Below, in pieces: positions 12,001 through 23,063 of a stretch of DNA of 64,000 nucleotides (the stretch's first letter is position 1; every line of letters starts with the position of its first letter). Under the pieces are notes generated by a model that was not told the origin of the DNA, ran no database searches, and worked only from the letters and a program-made list of their open reading frames with translations. The position numbers were made by a program, and so were the translations under genes. The DNA is taken from positions 5,820,552 through 5,884,551 of the forward strand of contig OX419342.1 of NCBI GenBank assembly GCA_948470475.1. The letters are read 5' to 3'. The stretch comes from Galaxea fascicularis (lineage: Eukaryota > Cnidaria > Anthozoa > Scleractinia > Euphylliidae).

Positions 12001-13349
12001 GGAGAGATTGTATCAAGAAGGTAGGTATCCATGAAACACACTGAAAGTGACAATAAGAAAGCAAGAGGCACACTAACACCAGCTGTGTGGTTCATGTGAT
12101 GTTATGTTTTCTGGAAAAGTGTGGTATTGTGCGAAAAAGTCCCAGGAGTCAACAGATTAATGTATAATCTGTCAAGATGACAAAATCAGCTTTCTCACTA
12201 CACTCCGTTAAAGCTTGATGAAATGTTGCTTTCATGGTGAATATAATTTGCTATTTCATTTTTGCTCAGTCTATAAAGGTGAAGCAAATTTTGTGATTTG
12301 TTCTCAGCCCCCTTGTTCTTCCTTGCTTCAATAAACTGAGCAATATTTATGTTCTGCATGCATTACATTTACGACAGTTAAAAGCACAAAAAGTGGAATT
12401 GTCACCATAAAGGTCACTACCAGCAAACACAGTGATTCATTGGATGACACCAGTTCACTCGACAGCCACACAATGACCACAAACTCATTGAAGATGGCTG
12501 GTTGTGCTCTCTCCATGGCCCTGTATGTCCTCAGCAATTGTCCAATACACTCCAGATATACAAGGCGTGGTATTGGAAAAAGACAACACTTTCAAGTGGG
12601 ACAGTTTATTTTGAATGAAGGTAGTGAGGTAAGACCTTCATAAAAATATGATCATGCCAAAATTATGATTTTGGTCATACATTGTGGATATACCGGTTCA
12701 TGTGTAGCTAGTCCTGTTCAAGTACTCCCTCTTACCATGCCCTGCTACACATAAGTCCTCAGGTGGTGGATGCAAGGAGAAATGGGTGTGGTTTAGAGGT
12801 TAGCTTTTCTGACTTTTGAACCAACTTTGGACTGTTTTGGACTAACATGCAAAGTTACTTGTCCTTTATAAGGCGTGGTAATTTGGGAAAAGACAGTCAT
12901 TTTGAATAAAACAGTTTGTTTGTTGTGTGTAGACAATAAAACGTGCTTTTTAATACCTAAAATCATGGCCAAAATTTGCCACCCTTAGAAGCATTTTCAG
13001 ATTTTGAGATGATGGTTACAGTAAGTTTGGTTCCACTCATGCACTGTCATGTGCATGGGGGTCACATTAAGATAGAGAGAACAAAAGGAGATACTGGTAA
13101 TCTGATGAGAAAATGCAGAAGTTGCTCATATCAATTCATCAAAGGAAAGGGGAATTAGGGTTGTGGGTGTTGAAATGCTTTTTGCTGGTTCAGTATTCAG
13201 CAACATATTACCATGTTTAATAGCTATCGCAGACTTGTTAATACTGATTTTCTACCATTGCGAATAGCCATGTTGATTAATGTCCACTTTTTCTTTATTT
13301 GCAGGGAGACACATGCAGTCGAATGTTTGAAAGAGTCGTGGAAAATTGA
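9004..13349 (+). CDS. DGLUCY: D-glutamate cyclase-like protein, copy 2 (five exons)
   Basis: Exons: 9004-9257, 10031-10497, 11373-12020, 12378-12628 and 13305-13349. Phases are 2,1,1,0, identical to copy 1, and the product is about 554 residues. I start at MVDPFGSWKPSKARSEFRT because it aligns with the first residues of copy 1. An ATG at 8992 is possible, and the longer open frame from 8884 runs through a GC-rich hairpin and is unlikely to be coding. The YcsI/DUF1445 half is well kept (GYLQANLAILPSALADDFE, SFYIGCSFSFEEA, VGPFACPMVVSMRPIPKD, APIHIGDP, IPMFWACG). The C-terminal half keeps YLASVISASAIKKVGELA, LSHAPSVVICFL, KKITIVTQ and ALYVLSNCPIHSRYTRR but, like copy 1, lacks the GDGGNE-type motif and ends early (VVEN-stop). 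The shared losses indicate that they predate the duplication. Expected role: D-glutamate metabolism in mitochondria, or a derived non-catalytic role. Confidence 0.87.
9318..9588. mobile_element. MITE in intron 1 of copy 2
   Basis: The terminal inverted repeat is GGGCCATTCCATTTAATA at the left and TATTAAATGGAATGGCCC at the right, followed inward by CCACACACCCCC/GGGGGTGTGTGG. The interior has degenerate repeats of CCCTCAGAAA. It is about 271 bp, non-coding, and begins about 60 bp after the exon 1 splice donor of the second cyclase-like gene. Confidence 0.85.
10973..11109. mobile_element. pogo/mariner-like MITE in intron 2 of copy 2
   Basis: The ends AGTGGAACCCCG and GGGGGGGTCCACTG are inverted, as are the following ACGGTCACC/GGTGACCGT blocks. 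Both ends are flanked by TA, the duplication expected for Tc1/mariner/pogo insertions. The interior has no frame. Just to its right (11112-11250) is another purine/pyrimidine-rich stretch with partial inverted symmetry. Confidence 0.65.
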
Positions 13350-13686
13350 GACCAATGTGAATCTTGGATTTAAATTAAACTATTACATTCATTCATTACA
13401 AGAGTAAAATGCCAAACATGCATACCCCTCTACGGAAGGTTTTTTAGTTTGAGAAACGGACATTAGTTGCTGTTCAAGGCTGGCTGTCTTGGTTGCGCTG
13501 GAAAAAAAGTAGCCCTTTACTCAGCTATCGCCACGATTTCATGTAGTTCGTAAACTCCGAGTGGGTGCCTCGTCGGCCAATGCACACTAACAACTTGTAC
13601 ATGTATATGGCACGCCACATGTTCACGGCATTCCGCAAACACGGATTGTTTTTTGTTTGTTTTTCACTAATACCCAGTGAGTGTCT

Positions 13687-13692
13687 AATAAA
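13687..13692 (+). promoter_or_regulatory. Candidate polyadenylation signal
   Basis: AATAAA lies about 340 bp downstream of the stop codon of the second cyclase-like gene, in the sense orientation. The assignment is positional only. Confidence 0.35.
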
Positions 13693-14907
13693 ACAGTAAA
13701 ATTGTAGTATTCTGAGAAGCTTATTTTTTTTTCAATCGTATAAACCCTGAGTAACGTACAGGTGTAAGTTCTCAAGTGATGAACGAATGGAGCTTGAGGG
13801 CATTTTGCCAACTTGCTGACAACAATGTTGCGCGAAATGAGAGTAAAGACTTGTTACATGATTTATCAAAACGGCGAGATCGACGGACAAAACCAGCTCT
13901 CTCTTCCAATCTCCGCCTTTTCTGCGTCATTTCCCCGTTCTCCCCCTTTTTCGCTCTGTAATTAATTAAATCACAAAGCAAACTGTGGTTACTTCCGTCT
14001 TTTATTAACAAAATTACGATCACGTTCAAATCTAATTATATAAATTACTATGAGGACGACAGCTATCGTATTAAATATCTCTATAAATAAAACGTTCTGA
14101 ATATTTTCAAACAAGTAAATTTTATCGTGCTTTTTTAGTTTCGTTTTTTTTTTTTTTTTCATCGAATTCGATTTATCTAATTACACATTACGTACTCGTT
14201 CTGCAGTGTAAAGTTCCAGTTGTTTCTTGCATGGAAAATAATGTAATATTCAGTACAATTTTGTATCGTTCATTGCCTAGAAAATATTCATGTAGTTTTA
14301 ACTCTGGACAAGGGACTTAAATAAACATCGGAGGGTACTTTGATTACAAGGTCAACAGCTTCTCCTATTTACATCTTGTTATCAGATTTACGAATAAACG
14401 TGGTAACGCTCTTTCTCAGTCAAACACAATTCTAATTTAGCTATATACAAGCATTCCTTCGAAGTTAAACAAAACCACCTGCAAAAAGTTACTGTTAAAC
14501 ACGAATTTTAACTCAAAAACCAATCACGCGACTTTAGTTTTATATAATTGGTTCATATACTTCCTGGGGATAAACACAAAATCTTCAATGATTTTAACCC
14601 TTTCATCTTAAATGTCAGCTCTCGCATATTTCATGTTACATGTATGGAAAATTTGTATAAACGTGAACTCAACTGATCCCTAGTGTTCATTTCCTGTATT
14701 CTCGTGCCGTGTGTTATTGGCGATCTAGTAATGGAGTGAGGAGAAGTTATATGGTGATCACTATTGGATGCAAAGGGTTAAAGTCCTTTCAAGCAGTGCG
14801 AATACATTTTTCTTTACTAACTGACGTTACAATGTAAAGTTAGCAAGACGAGTTATCAAACCACTTATACAATCCTCAGGAGTTGAAGTAGCGATATAGT
14901 ATCACTC

Positions 14908-15125
14908 TAAAGGTGGATTTCCACTGTCGCGTAATTCTTACGTGCGTATGGACGTAAACTTTAACTGGCTTTACGTGCGTAAATAAAATAGAGACGATAT
15001 ATGAAAGCTCGCGCGTAAACGTAAAAGTTGAGCGAGGTTCTCTATTTTATTTACGCATGTAAAGCCAGTTAAAGTTTACGTCCGTACGTGCGTAAAAATT
15101 ACGCGACAGTGGAAATCCACCTTTA
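14908..15125. mobile_element. MITE with TA target duplication
   Basis: The element runs AAGGTGGATTTCCACTGTCG to CGACAGTGGAAATCCACCTT. A TA dinucleotide flanks each side (14908-14909 and 15124-15125), as for Tc1/mariner-type insertions. The arms continue inward (TTACGTGCGTA, GTAAACTTTAACTGGCTTTA) over most of the 214 bp. Good preservation suggests a recent insertion. Confidence 0.85.
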
Positions 15126-15158
15126 CCTTGGTAACGGAATACTCTATCCAAAAATGTA

Positions 15159-15237
15159 GCCTGCGAATACAGCCGCCTCTCAACGCTCTCGGCCCCCGAG
15201 GGACGTGATGAGAGGCGGCTGTATTCGCAGGCTACCA
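15159..15237. mobile_element. Palindromic hairpin element (TAGCCTGCGAATACAG)
   Basis: TAGCCTGCGAATACAGCCGC followed by CTCTC pairs with GAGAG followed by GCGGCTGTATTCGCAGGCTA. The loop of about 20 bp contains GCCCCCGAGGG. It is about 79 bp, non-coding, and likely a minimal MITE or foldback element. A comparable element with a related GCCTGCG core lies at 61832-61975. Confidence 0.75.
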
Positions 15238-15843
15238 AAAATGGTGCTTCAATCGTCTTTTTCACTCACACATAACAACAGGGCCAGACTTAACAATAGT
15301 TATGCACTGGCAACTGGCAACTTTGGCCTTTGTTTCGGCAAATGCATGAAAAACAGACTTCCTCCGCTCAGTTAAACTGATTATCACTTATCTTTTGACG
15401 TGCACAACTAAATACAAGGGCCAAAGGTTGTAAATTACAATTTCAACCCCAACAAAACTGACCCCAAAACGAAACGGGTTTCCACCTCAATTGAATTGGC
15501 TATTCCAGCTTTCTATTAGCTGTTATATTACCAAAAATGCTGTAAATCAACGGATTAACTAGGAAAAAGCGAACAGTGTTCCAGATAAGAGGGGAATCTC
15601 GGGCCTAAAACCCCCGGAGGGATCTGCTTCATGACCTGTCAAATTTATAGACACTTATAATGGTTTGGTGGGAAATTGAGAAGTTGACCCATTGGAATTC
15701 TTTGTTGGCACCCAACCTTACAAACGTATCTAGAACCCTGAACAAGTAGAGTTGGTATCAATAAATATAAACGCTAATTTTTAAACAGAACATTGAGAAT
15801 GACTAGGCTACTCCAATCCGAGCTCACCCGCAAACGTTACTCA

Positions 15844-18384
15844 TCAAACACATCCGTACTCATACCAAACTGAAGACTTCTTCCCTTCTGTGTCGTTTGG
15901 CCCCACTGATCTCGCCCGTGACCTCTCCTCAGCGGTTGACCTTCGACCTGAAGCTGTGGAGCCAGTTTCCGACGAAGCGGGCGAATCCACGAATATTTCT
16001 TTCTCTTTGCCCGCTTTCTTCGCTTTGTTACGCACTTTCCTCAGAGCCGGCGAACAATCTCGGCTTTGTTGTGACGACACAGAGCACGCGTCATCATCAT
16101 CATCTTCACCGGCATGCGCCTGCGATGTACGTGGTGGAGACTGTTGTTCTATTTCAAGGCTGCGCGCGCGCACACCAGAAACGGCCTGCTTCGAGGTGTC
16201 TGGAACTATCGCTGCGGTAACTCGCAATTTAGTCTTGTTCCTGTTCTCGTCTCTCTGTTCGCTTAAAGACGGTTTCAGTTCCACCGGATTGGAGAATGCA
16301 CCGTTCCGCGACCTTGAGGTGTTGCCGTGACGCGGAGTTGAAGTATCTGCGCTAGAAGCATTGCGTGACGCTGAACCTGAAGAGGGCGGAGTTGGGACAC
16401 TGTTGGACAACGGAGTGTACGATTGAGACGTTTGATCACGAGGTGTTGCTGCTAAATCACGTGACGGTGGCGTGTTTGATGACGACATCACGTGTTCATC
16501 TCCACGTTTATCTCGAACTACTGCGTAAACCGTGGAAGAGCTAACATCCAGTCGGTTTCCAAGAGAAACAGCCGAGACCGAACTCGGCTTTACTTCCGTG
16601 GGGTCGACATACAATGAGGTTCCCACTCCTGAAGTGACCCCCGGAAGAGGTTCACTTCTAGCTACATTTCCAGAAGTGACGTAATGAGCTGTTACCGGAA
16701 CACTTTGTCGGGGAAAAGATGATGCTACAAAGAGTGTTCCTTGGCGCTGGGAAGCTCTAAGTCCATCATTTCTGTCGGCGCTAAAGCTCCTCACGTGAAC
16801 TTGACCCGTTTGAGCATTGTCCAGTCTGGGAGCGTCCTTCCCCTGAATTACCCGTAGACCACTATTCCTATCACCACTAAGGCTTCTTTCCCGTGAATGG
16901 GCCGGACCCATTTGCCTACTGTCACGAACTGGGCCCTCTTTGGTGTGAGGACCATCATTTCTATTTCCACTGGAGCTCCTTTCTCGTATGTGTTGAGCAT
17001 TATTCCGAGAGGGCTCTGAGCCCACTCTGAGTCCACTATTTCTATCACCACTCAAACTTCTCCCCCGTGAATGGACAGAGGCCGTATGTCTGCTTTCAAG
17101 AGGACCATCATTTTTGTTTCCACTAGAGCTCCTCTCTCTTGTGTGCTGAACGTTATTCCGAGAGGGCTCCGTGCTCTCTTCAGTAAAGCTCTCTCGGGGA
17201 GTGGATGAAGTGGGTTGATCGTGTCTTTCATCGGTAGCACTGCGTTGTCTCTCCTGACTAACAGGGGTCGACTCGGAAACATCCTCATTCAACCGTTGAG
17301 ATTGAACACTACTTACCACGTCTCCCACGGGAATTCTCTTCCACTGATCGTCCTGAGAAGACAATGAAACCATAGCCGTAGACCGCGACAGAGTGGCACT
17401 GGCAGTATTAGTATTCGCTGAAGACACAATCTGCACTGAAACTTTAGGTATGGATGGATCCAGGGCTCGTTCTCGCACGGGCACAGTATCTAGATTATGG
17501 CCGTAGTAGCTCGGAATGCTTGCCCGCCGCGAGCTGCTTGGAGGTGAAAATGTGTTTGTATTCTCCTTCCTGCTCAGAACAGGAGAATGTTTAGGGCTCC
17601 GGACAGTTGGTCTCTCGTCGATCTTTCTTGCAAGAATAGGAGACGAGCGAGGACTGGCTGACCTCCTCGAAGAGGTCGGCGACGGAGGCGAGGGTGGCAG
17701 AGTATCCGTGGAGATCGGGTACTCCTTTTTTGGTGGGACTGGGGAAATGTTTGGGCTGCTTTGCGCCCAAAGAGGCTTCCTTAACCCCCTTGGAGAAGCC
17801 TTGGGACTAACGTGCTTCATCAGTCCTTGTGTTTTGGTTCTTGGCAGTGTTCCACTCATGTCGCCATCGCCTGATAATGCATCACCGGGCGTAAGAGTCG
17901 ACTGGTTGCTGGACACTTTGTCTAACGAATCCATGCTCCGCGGCCGCCCTAGCCGACCGGGCGACCAGTCATTTTCGGTGTATATTGCGGAGCGAACTTG
18001 CCGCTTTCGGAAAGCTGAAACATCGTGCGTGGTGGAGCGGTCGCGCCGGGAATCTACGTCGTCACGTCGCAACAGGACTGGCGTGCTGACGTACGGTGAT
18101 ATGACTCCGTCTCTCTGGCGCCTGAGGATGACATCCGACTGAGCACTAATCAGACTTGAATTTAACAAACTTTTTGTAGCCGGCCTAGAGTCCCCGGATG
18201 TGGAACTTTCCCGTGACCCTTCGCTTCCGGTTTCTTCTCGTCTGTTGATGGGTGTGGCCACGAGCGTAGCCCCATCTTGGCTGAATACCGAGTTACTCGT
18301 TTCAAACTCTTCAAGGTAGGGGGTTTGGTCCATTCTAAGGAGTTGCACATTGTTACCCTTGCCTCTAGGACTTTCTTCTTTTTT
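15844..18384 (-). CDS. CCDC88C: Daple-like exon 57: serine-rich tail with PDZ ligand
   Basis: One exon of 2541 nt encodes the last 846 residues. The acceptor at 18385 gives phase 0 after exon 56 and the sequence continues KKEESPRGKGNN. The tail is disordered by composition: rich in Ser, Pro, Arg and Asp, with many SP and RxxS sites (SPRSSPILARK, SPKHSPVLSRK, RRASIPSYYG). Internal repeats lie at 16780-17180. Near the end are a short Asp run and a basic stretch (RKVRNKAKKAGKEKE), then VWYEYGCV-stop with the Daple PDZ ligand (YGCV codons at 15847-15858). The G-protein-activating motif of vertebrate Girdin/Daple is not obvious to me. Long open frames on the opposite strand are shadows of this biased composition. 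Confidence 0.88.
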   Translation of the reverse strand, partial: KKEESPRGKGNNVQLLRMDQTPYLEEFETSNSVFSQDGATLVATPINRREETGSEGSRESSTSGDSRPATKSLLNSSLISAQSDVILRRQRDGVISPYVSTPVLLRRDDVDSRRDRSTTHDVSAFRKRQVRSAIYTENDWSPGRLGRPRSMDSLDKVSSNQSTLTPGDALSGDGDMSGTLPRTKTQGLMKHVSPKASPRGLRKPLWAQSSPNISPVPPKKEYPISTDTLPPSPPSPTSSRRSASPRSSPILARKIDERPTVRSPKHSPVLSRKENTNTFSPPSSSRRASIPSYYGHNLDTVPVRERALDPSIPKVSVQIVSSANTNTASATLSRSTAMVSLSSQDDQWKRIPVGDVVSSVQSQRLNEDVSESTPVSQERQRSATDERHDQPTSSTPRESFTEESTEPSRNNVQHTRERSSSGNKNDGPLESRHTASVHSRGRSLSGDRNSGLRVGSEPSRNNAQHIRERSSSGNRNDGPHTKEGPVRDSRQMGPAHSRERSLSGDRNSGLRVIQGKDAPRLDNAQTGQVHVRSFSADRNDGLRASQRQGTLFVASSFPRQSVPVTAHYVTSGNVARSEPLPGVTSGVGTSLYVDPTEVKPSSVSAVSLGNRLDVSSSTVYAVVRDKRGDEHVMSSSNTPPSRDLAATPRDQTSQSYTPLSNSVPTPPSSGSASRNASSADTSTPRHGNTSRSRNGAFSNPVELKPSLSEQRDENRNKTKLRVTAAIVPDTSKQAVSGVRARSLEIEQQSPPRTSQAHAGEDDDDDACSVSSQQSRDCSPALRKVRNKAKKAGKEKEIFVDSPASSETGSTASGRRSTAEERSRARSVGPNDTEGKKSSVWYEYGCV

Positions 18385-21300
18385 CTGCAGAGAGGACAAA
18401 TGTCAAAATGCTGTTAATCCATAATTTTTAGTTTGGGGACAGAAGAAGGTCGAAGACTTAGGCCTTTGTGCAACCATTTTCTGAAGAGGGAAGCAGAGAA
18501 CCTCTACGTGCCAAGCTTGGGTACACGATGGAAAAGTATTCCGACCCATTTAACCACATTTACTGAAGATGTTCCTTACCTTTTTCAATCCAGCCTTTCT
18601 CATCACTCTTGCTAGGAAGTTTGGTTTCCTGTAAGAATGACATGCGAACTGTTCTCAGTACGTGATAAAACAAGGATACTAAGCGAAGGCTACTACTAAG
18701 CCTAGTTATTAAAACCTGGCGCCACGCGTACAAACTATAAAAGAGGTCGAAGTTTGCTCTGCGTCCAGGGATTTCTTTCAAGTAAACATCCGAATCTTTA
18801 CTATCCTGAGTGGAAAGAGCCTCTCGTGAGAATTAACAACGTTACGGGGGGAGGGGGGAGGGGGGGGGTAGTTGCTGTTATAAGACACAAGTGACTCCAA
18901 GTGACTGAGATATGTGGTTTCAACCAGCCAACAAGCCTAACTTCTGTTCGCAATTAAAGACAGCGACCGACCTAAAGGGTACATAGGAGCTCTGCTAAAA
19001 TGGACCTCAGTGATTTCAAGGTCATACAGGTCCAGTCCAGTGTAAAGTGTGCCTTACTTCTTAGGTTTGACTACACTCTCTGCTAACGCCTTATTCGCCA
19101 GATCAACTTGCTCCTCAAGTCGTTCTTTTTGACGCTGTAGGGCATAAATACGATCCCTGCGAATGGAAAAAAAATGAAAATTAGGACTCGGCAGGGTACC
19201 CATGATATGAACTCACTGCGGAGTGCTCTGTCATCCCGAAATTTTGGTTTCCCAAATCACTCTTATTCTAAGATCAACTCAGGAATATAAAACAAAGTTT
19301 ACACTCAATAACACTCTTACAGTCTCTGTTTCATTCACATTGCAACAGAAAATAATTTCGAACACTTGCTTCTCATCCTTTTAAGTCTCTTCTTTAACAA
19401 GAGTACCTAAAGAGGCTTCCACTGATACTCACGAGAAAGCTCTTTCATCGTCCATAAACTGATCTTTATCTTCCAACGATTTCACCAGAAGATCTTGATT
19501 CTGGCAACAAAAAACAGTGATTAGTCTATGTAAGAAACTGAACAAAATTTGTACTCCTCGGATCAATTGAAGTGTTCCCTGAATCGTTCACAAAAGACAG
19601 GCTGTTGCCACCAATCTTTTTTTTTTTTTTTTGTGAACGATAACAATACCAATTCAATACCCATAAAGTAGGTTTTGCATCTCAAAACTCCGGAAACATT
19701 GCGGGCCCAAAACGCCATCTTCAAGTCAAATATCTATCGGTTGGAACAAGATTTTTCAGCAAAAATCCATGTTCATGTCAGGGCTTAAAGGATTAATTGA
19801 CTGTTTTGTGTTTAATTTTGAATTTGGGCTCCCCGGGAACAAAAAGGAGTGAAACTCATCCACCTCACTGAGCGATAACACAAACATACCTTATCTCTAC
19901 ATGTGTTCTACATAAGAACATAAGGAGACGGATTCACGTTTCACCTGTTCTACAAGTTTGTTGACTTGTTCCACAAGCGCCTTGTTTTCCTCTTCAAGGG
20001 TAGCATTCAGCTGACTAAGCATCTGTTGACCAGAACAACGAACCAGTGCTAAAGCAACCATGTTTTTAGAGTCCAGTCACGAAAAGACGACCGCAAGCAC
20101 TCGATGAAAGCATCACAATATAAAGTCGAAAACATGCCAAAGATGCCATGAACGAAAAAATACGCTACTGTTTCCAAAAGTACACACTTGAAAAAATACG
20201 CGAATTACCGAGGGCAAGGAATGATGGAAACCGGTGCCAAGCGCGAGAAAATGTGGTACTGTTAACAAGGGCGGATAGAGATGCAAACCAGTACCAAGAG
20301 CTGGAAAGAATGTAACTGTCACGGTGGTCATAGTGGGAAAAGACGCAAGCACAGAAGGCATATATCTTATCTAAGCCTCAATAGCCTTGGCTTAATAGTG
20401 GGTATAGACAGCAAGTCGTGGACCGATTACAAACTTCAGTACACATTAAGACAGATTTTAACCTTCCGATACGAAAGACAGACGCAAACTCTTTCCTTAC
20501 CTCACATCTGTGTCCCATCTTGGACGCAGCGATATCCACTTGATGATAGTAATCCCGGACATCATTCATATCGCTTTGTAGCGCCGCATAGTCTGCTCTC
20601 GAGTTCTGCAGCTCATTCTTCACGGACTCGTTTTCGATCTCCAGCTGGGCGTTTCTTGCCGACATTCCTTCTTTCTGAGCCGTGACCGTGACGTTCTGAA
20701 AACCAAAGAATACCGCGTGATTAAACGCTGTATAACGAAAGTAATGCCGTTGCAACTAACGGTTCAGTAAAGACAAGAGTCTTCCTCAGCCTGGAAACAA
20801 TCTTAACTCCACCTAAATTTGGAACGAAAGTCCAAAACAAGGGAACAGTAAGGTGTCTAACACCGGTTTCCAGTAGTGTTACTCTGATGGATCATTACTA
20901 TCTATCTTTATGTGTTGTTACTTTCACAGTGGTATCAAACAAATGCCCAAGCACTGGTGAACAAGTTATAAAAACATTCTTATATGTGGTAACCATAGCA
21001 ACACTATAAGTGCCATAGCGACGTATAACGATCGGTTGTAATGATCCATCAAAAGTATAAGTGATGGTAAGAGCTGGAATAGAGTCGGTGCTAATCGGCT
21101 CAGACATGACCCGTTTTTGACCGGTCAAATTTGAACAATCTTTAATTCTCGCAATAGTGACCCCATGGCCGAATAACATGTCCGACAATTCAAGGATTTG
21201 TCCGTTCGGTCAATACCCAATTCTGACCGGACATTGTCCGTTGACCGGTCGTTATTTCTAGCCTCCGCGTGGTGACCTAATCGGCTTGACCGATACATTT

Positions 21301-23063
21301 AAAACCATCCTCAGTTGTAATGTAGCTTTTGTAATACCGAATACCAGTGGACTCTATGACACAAATATCGGCACTAATCACCTGTTTCTCCAGCATTCTT
21401 ATTTCCTCGTGGAGTTCTGCCACTCGTTTATCTGCGATGGCCAACATCTCTAGAGTATTCTGTCCAGACCTGTCACAGAGAAGAATTCTTAAAATTTCAA
21501 TGAATCAACTAAGACCCCTGCAAGCAAGCCCTCGCGAAAGATTTATTTCCGGCACGAGCGGCGTGCGAAACGAGCCGCGAGAGGACCGGGGGCGGTGGAT
21601 TAGCACAAGTGTCGCCAGTTACTCCATCTGTCGACCTGCCCAATATTTCATCTCCTCATGAATTGAGACGTCTGTGGAGTGACGTAAACAGTCATTTGCT
21701 GCGTTACCCGCATAGAATTAAGATACCTGCACGTGCAAGTTGCCACGCGACTGTGCAGACAAAACATACAACCTAAGTCCGCCTCATATTTATGGCGTAC
21801 CTTGTGTTGTCTGCTGGTTTGAATATTATGGTCTGGGAGGAGCTGCCTTTCTGTTTTTGAGCCTTCTCCTTTTCAGCTTTCTTGTCGTAGGACTCGAGCA
21901 TCTGTAAGTAGAGATAAAATGTAATGTAAAACCCAAGCACATAATCACAGAAACCGTGTCTGAAGAGCCGGATCGTTTAATACTTGATACTGGAAATGGT
22001 TTCTGTAAACAGAAAGGCCTTTGTTTTTGTCTTAAAAATTTGGTCAATCAATCAAATTCACTTGAAACATGAGAAGTTTCATAACTTCGTTTCATAGCAT
22101 CGTTTTCTTGCTGTTGAAGGATCTTTCAACAACGCGACCTGACTAGAAAGAAGTAAAGTTCCTTCTTTCTTACCTCTGTTAGCTTTTGCTGTTCTTTAGA
22201 AGAGGCCTCCAACCTGAGAGAAGTACAATGCGATGAGACCAGTCAAAACATAAACTTATAACTGTTCATTAGATGTCACTCATTCTCTCATTTTTGTTTT
22301 TACAACAGACCAACCTTTGTTCAAGTGTTTTTAATTTGTCGTCCTTCAGCTCAGCCGCATGTGTCATCTTGTTATTTTGATGGACAGCCTCCTCCAGCCT
22401 CGTTTTCAGACTGCGAACCTGGTCTTCTTTATGCTCCAGCGAGCGAGTTAGTTTGTTAGCCTGGGCAGTGACTTCCTCTAATCTGTGCGAAAAGGGGAAA
22501 GTTCAAGCAAAACCTTAATTCACAAACGAAACAAGAGAAGACTGTTTTACTCGATACCCAAACACGCAAAAGTGGTTATAAAAATTAAACGAGACGCAGC
22601 TGAATTTTTTCTTATGTTGGAATCGTTCATGAGTGTTGATAGAGTGGTTTTCAATTTGAGTGTCTTAAAACCAACAAAGTAATTACTCTGACCAATCGCA
22701 ACACGTGCAAACAGCGCAGTGAGCCAATAAGAATGCAAAGCCAGTACATGTTAGTGGCGCAAAGCGCGAGAAAATACGCACGTTCAAGCCGCGATTAAAG
22801 TCGCGATTGGTTTTGGTTTTGCTTCTCATTGGTTGAAAAAGTGCCGCGAGTTTTGCTGGCCAATCAGAGACCGAAGTAAAGCGAAACCAAAACAAACGTA
22901 ATTTACTTTCCGCACTCAATAGGAAACCACTTTATTTAGAGAGGGAGGTCAGACGTAGAGACGAAGGGCTAATGCTCGAAACGTCAGCTTTTAGAGTCCC
23001 TGTACGGTGGTCAATTTACATTTATCAACTCTGTTGATAATACCAAATTTTTGTGACCACTTC

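Larger units (their letters stand above)
13350..15843. other. Convergent intergenic region
   Basis: This region lies between the stop codons of the second cyclase-like gene (plus strand) and the Daple-like gene (minus strand), so both 3' UTRs should be here. An AATAAA at 13687 is a candidate cleavage signal for the plus-strand gene. The only structured sequences are two palindromic elements at 14908-15125 and 15159-15237. The short frames show no recognisable domain. Confidence 0.55.

Noticed and set aside
15890..16330. Plus-strand open frame of 146 codons
   Set aside because: It overlaps the end of exon 57 in antisense and shows only the reverse-complement composition of that exon.
17516..18142. 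Long plus-strand open frame opposite exon 57
   Set aside because: It is antisense to a well-supported coding exon with biased serine/arginine codon use, which produces shadow frames. No start context, domain or splice partner supports it.
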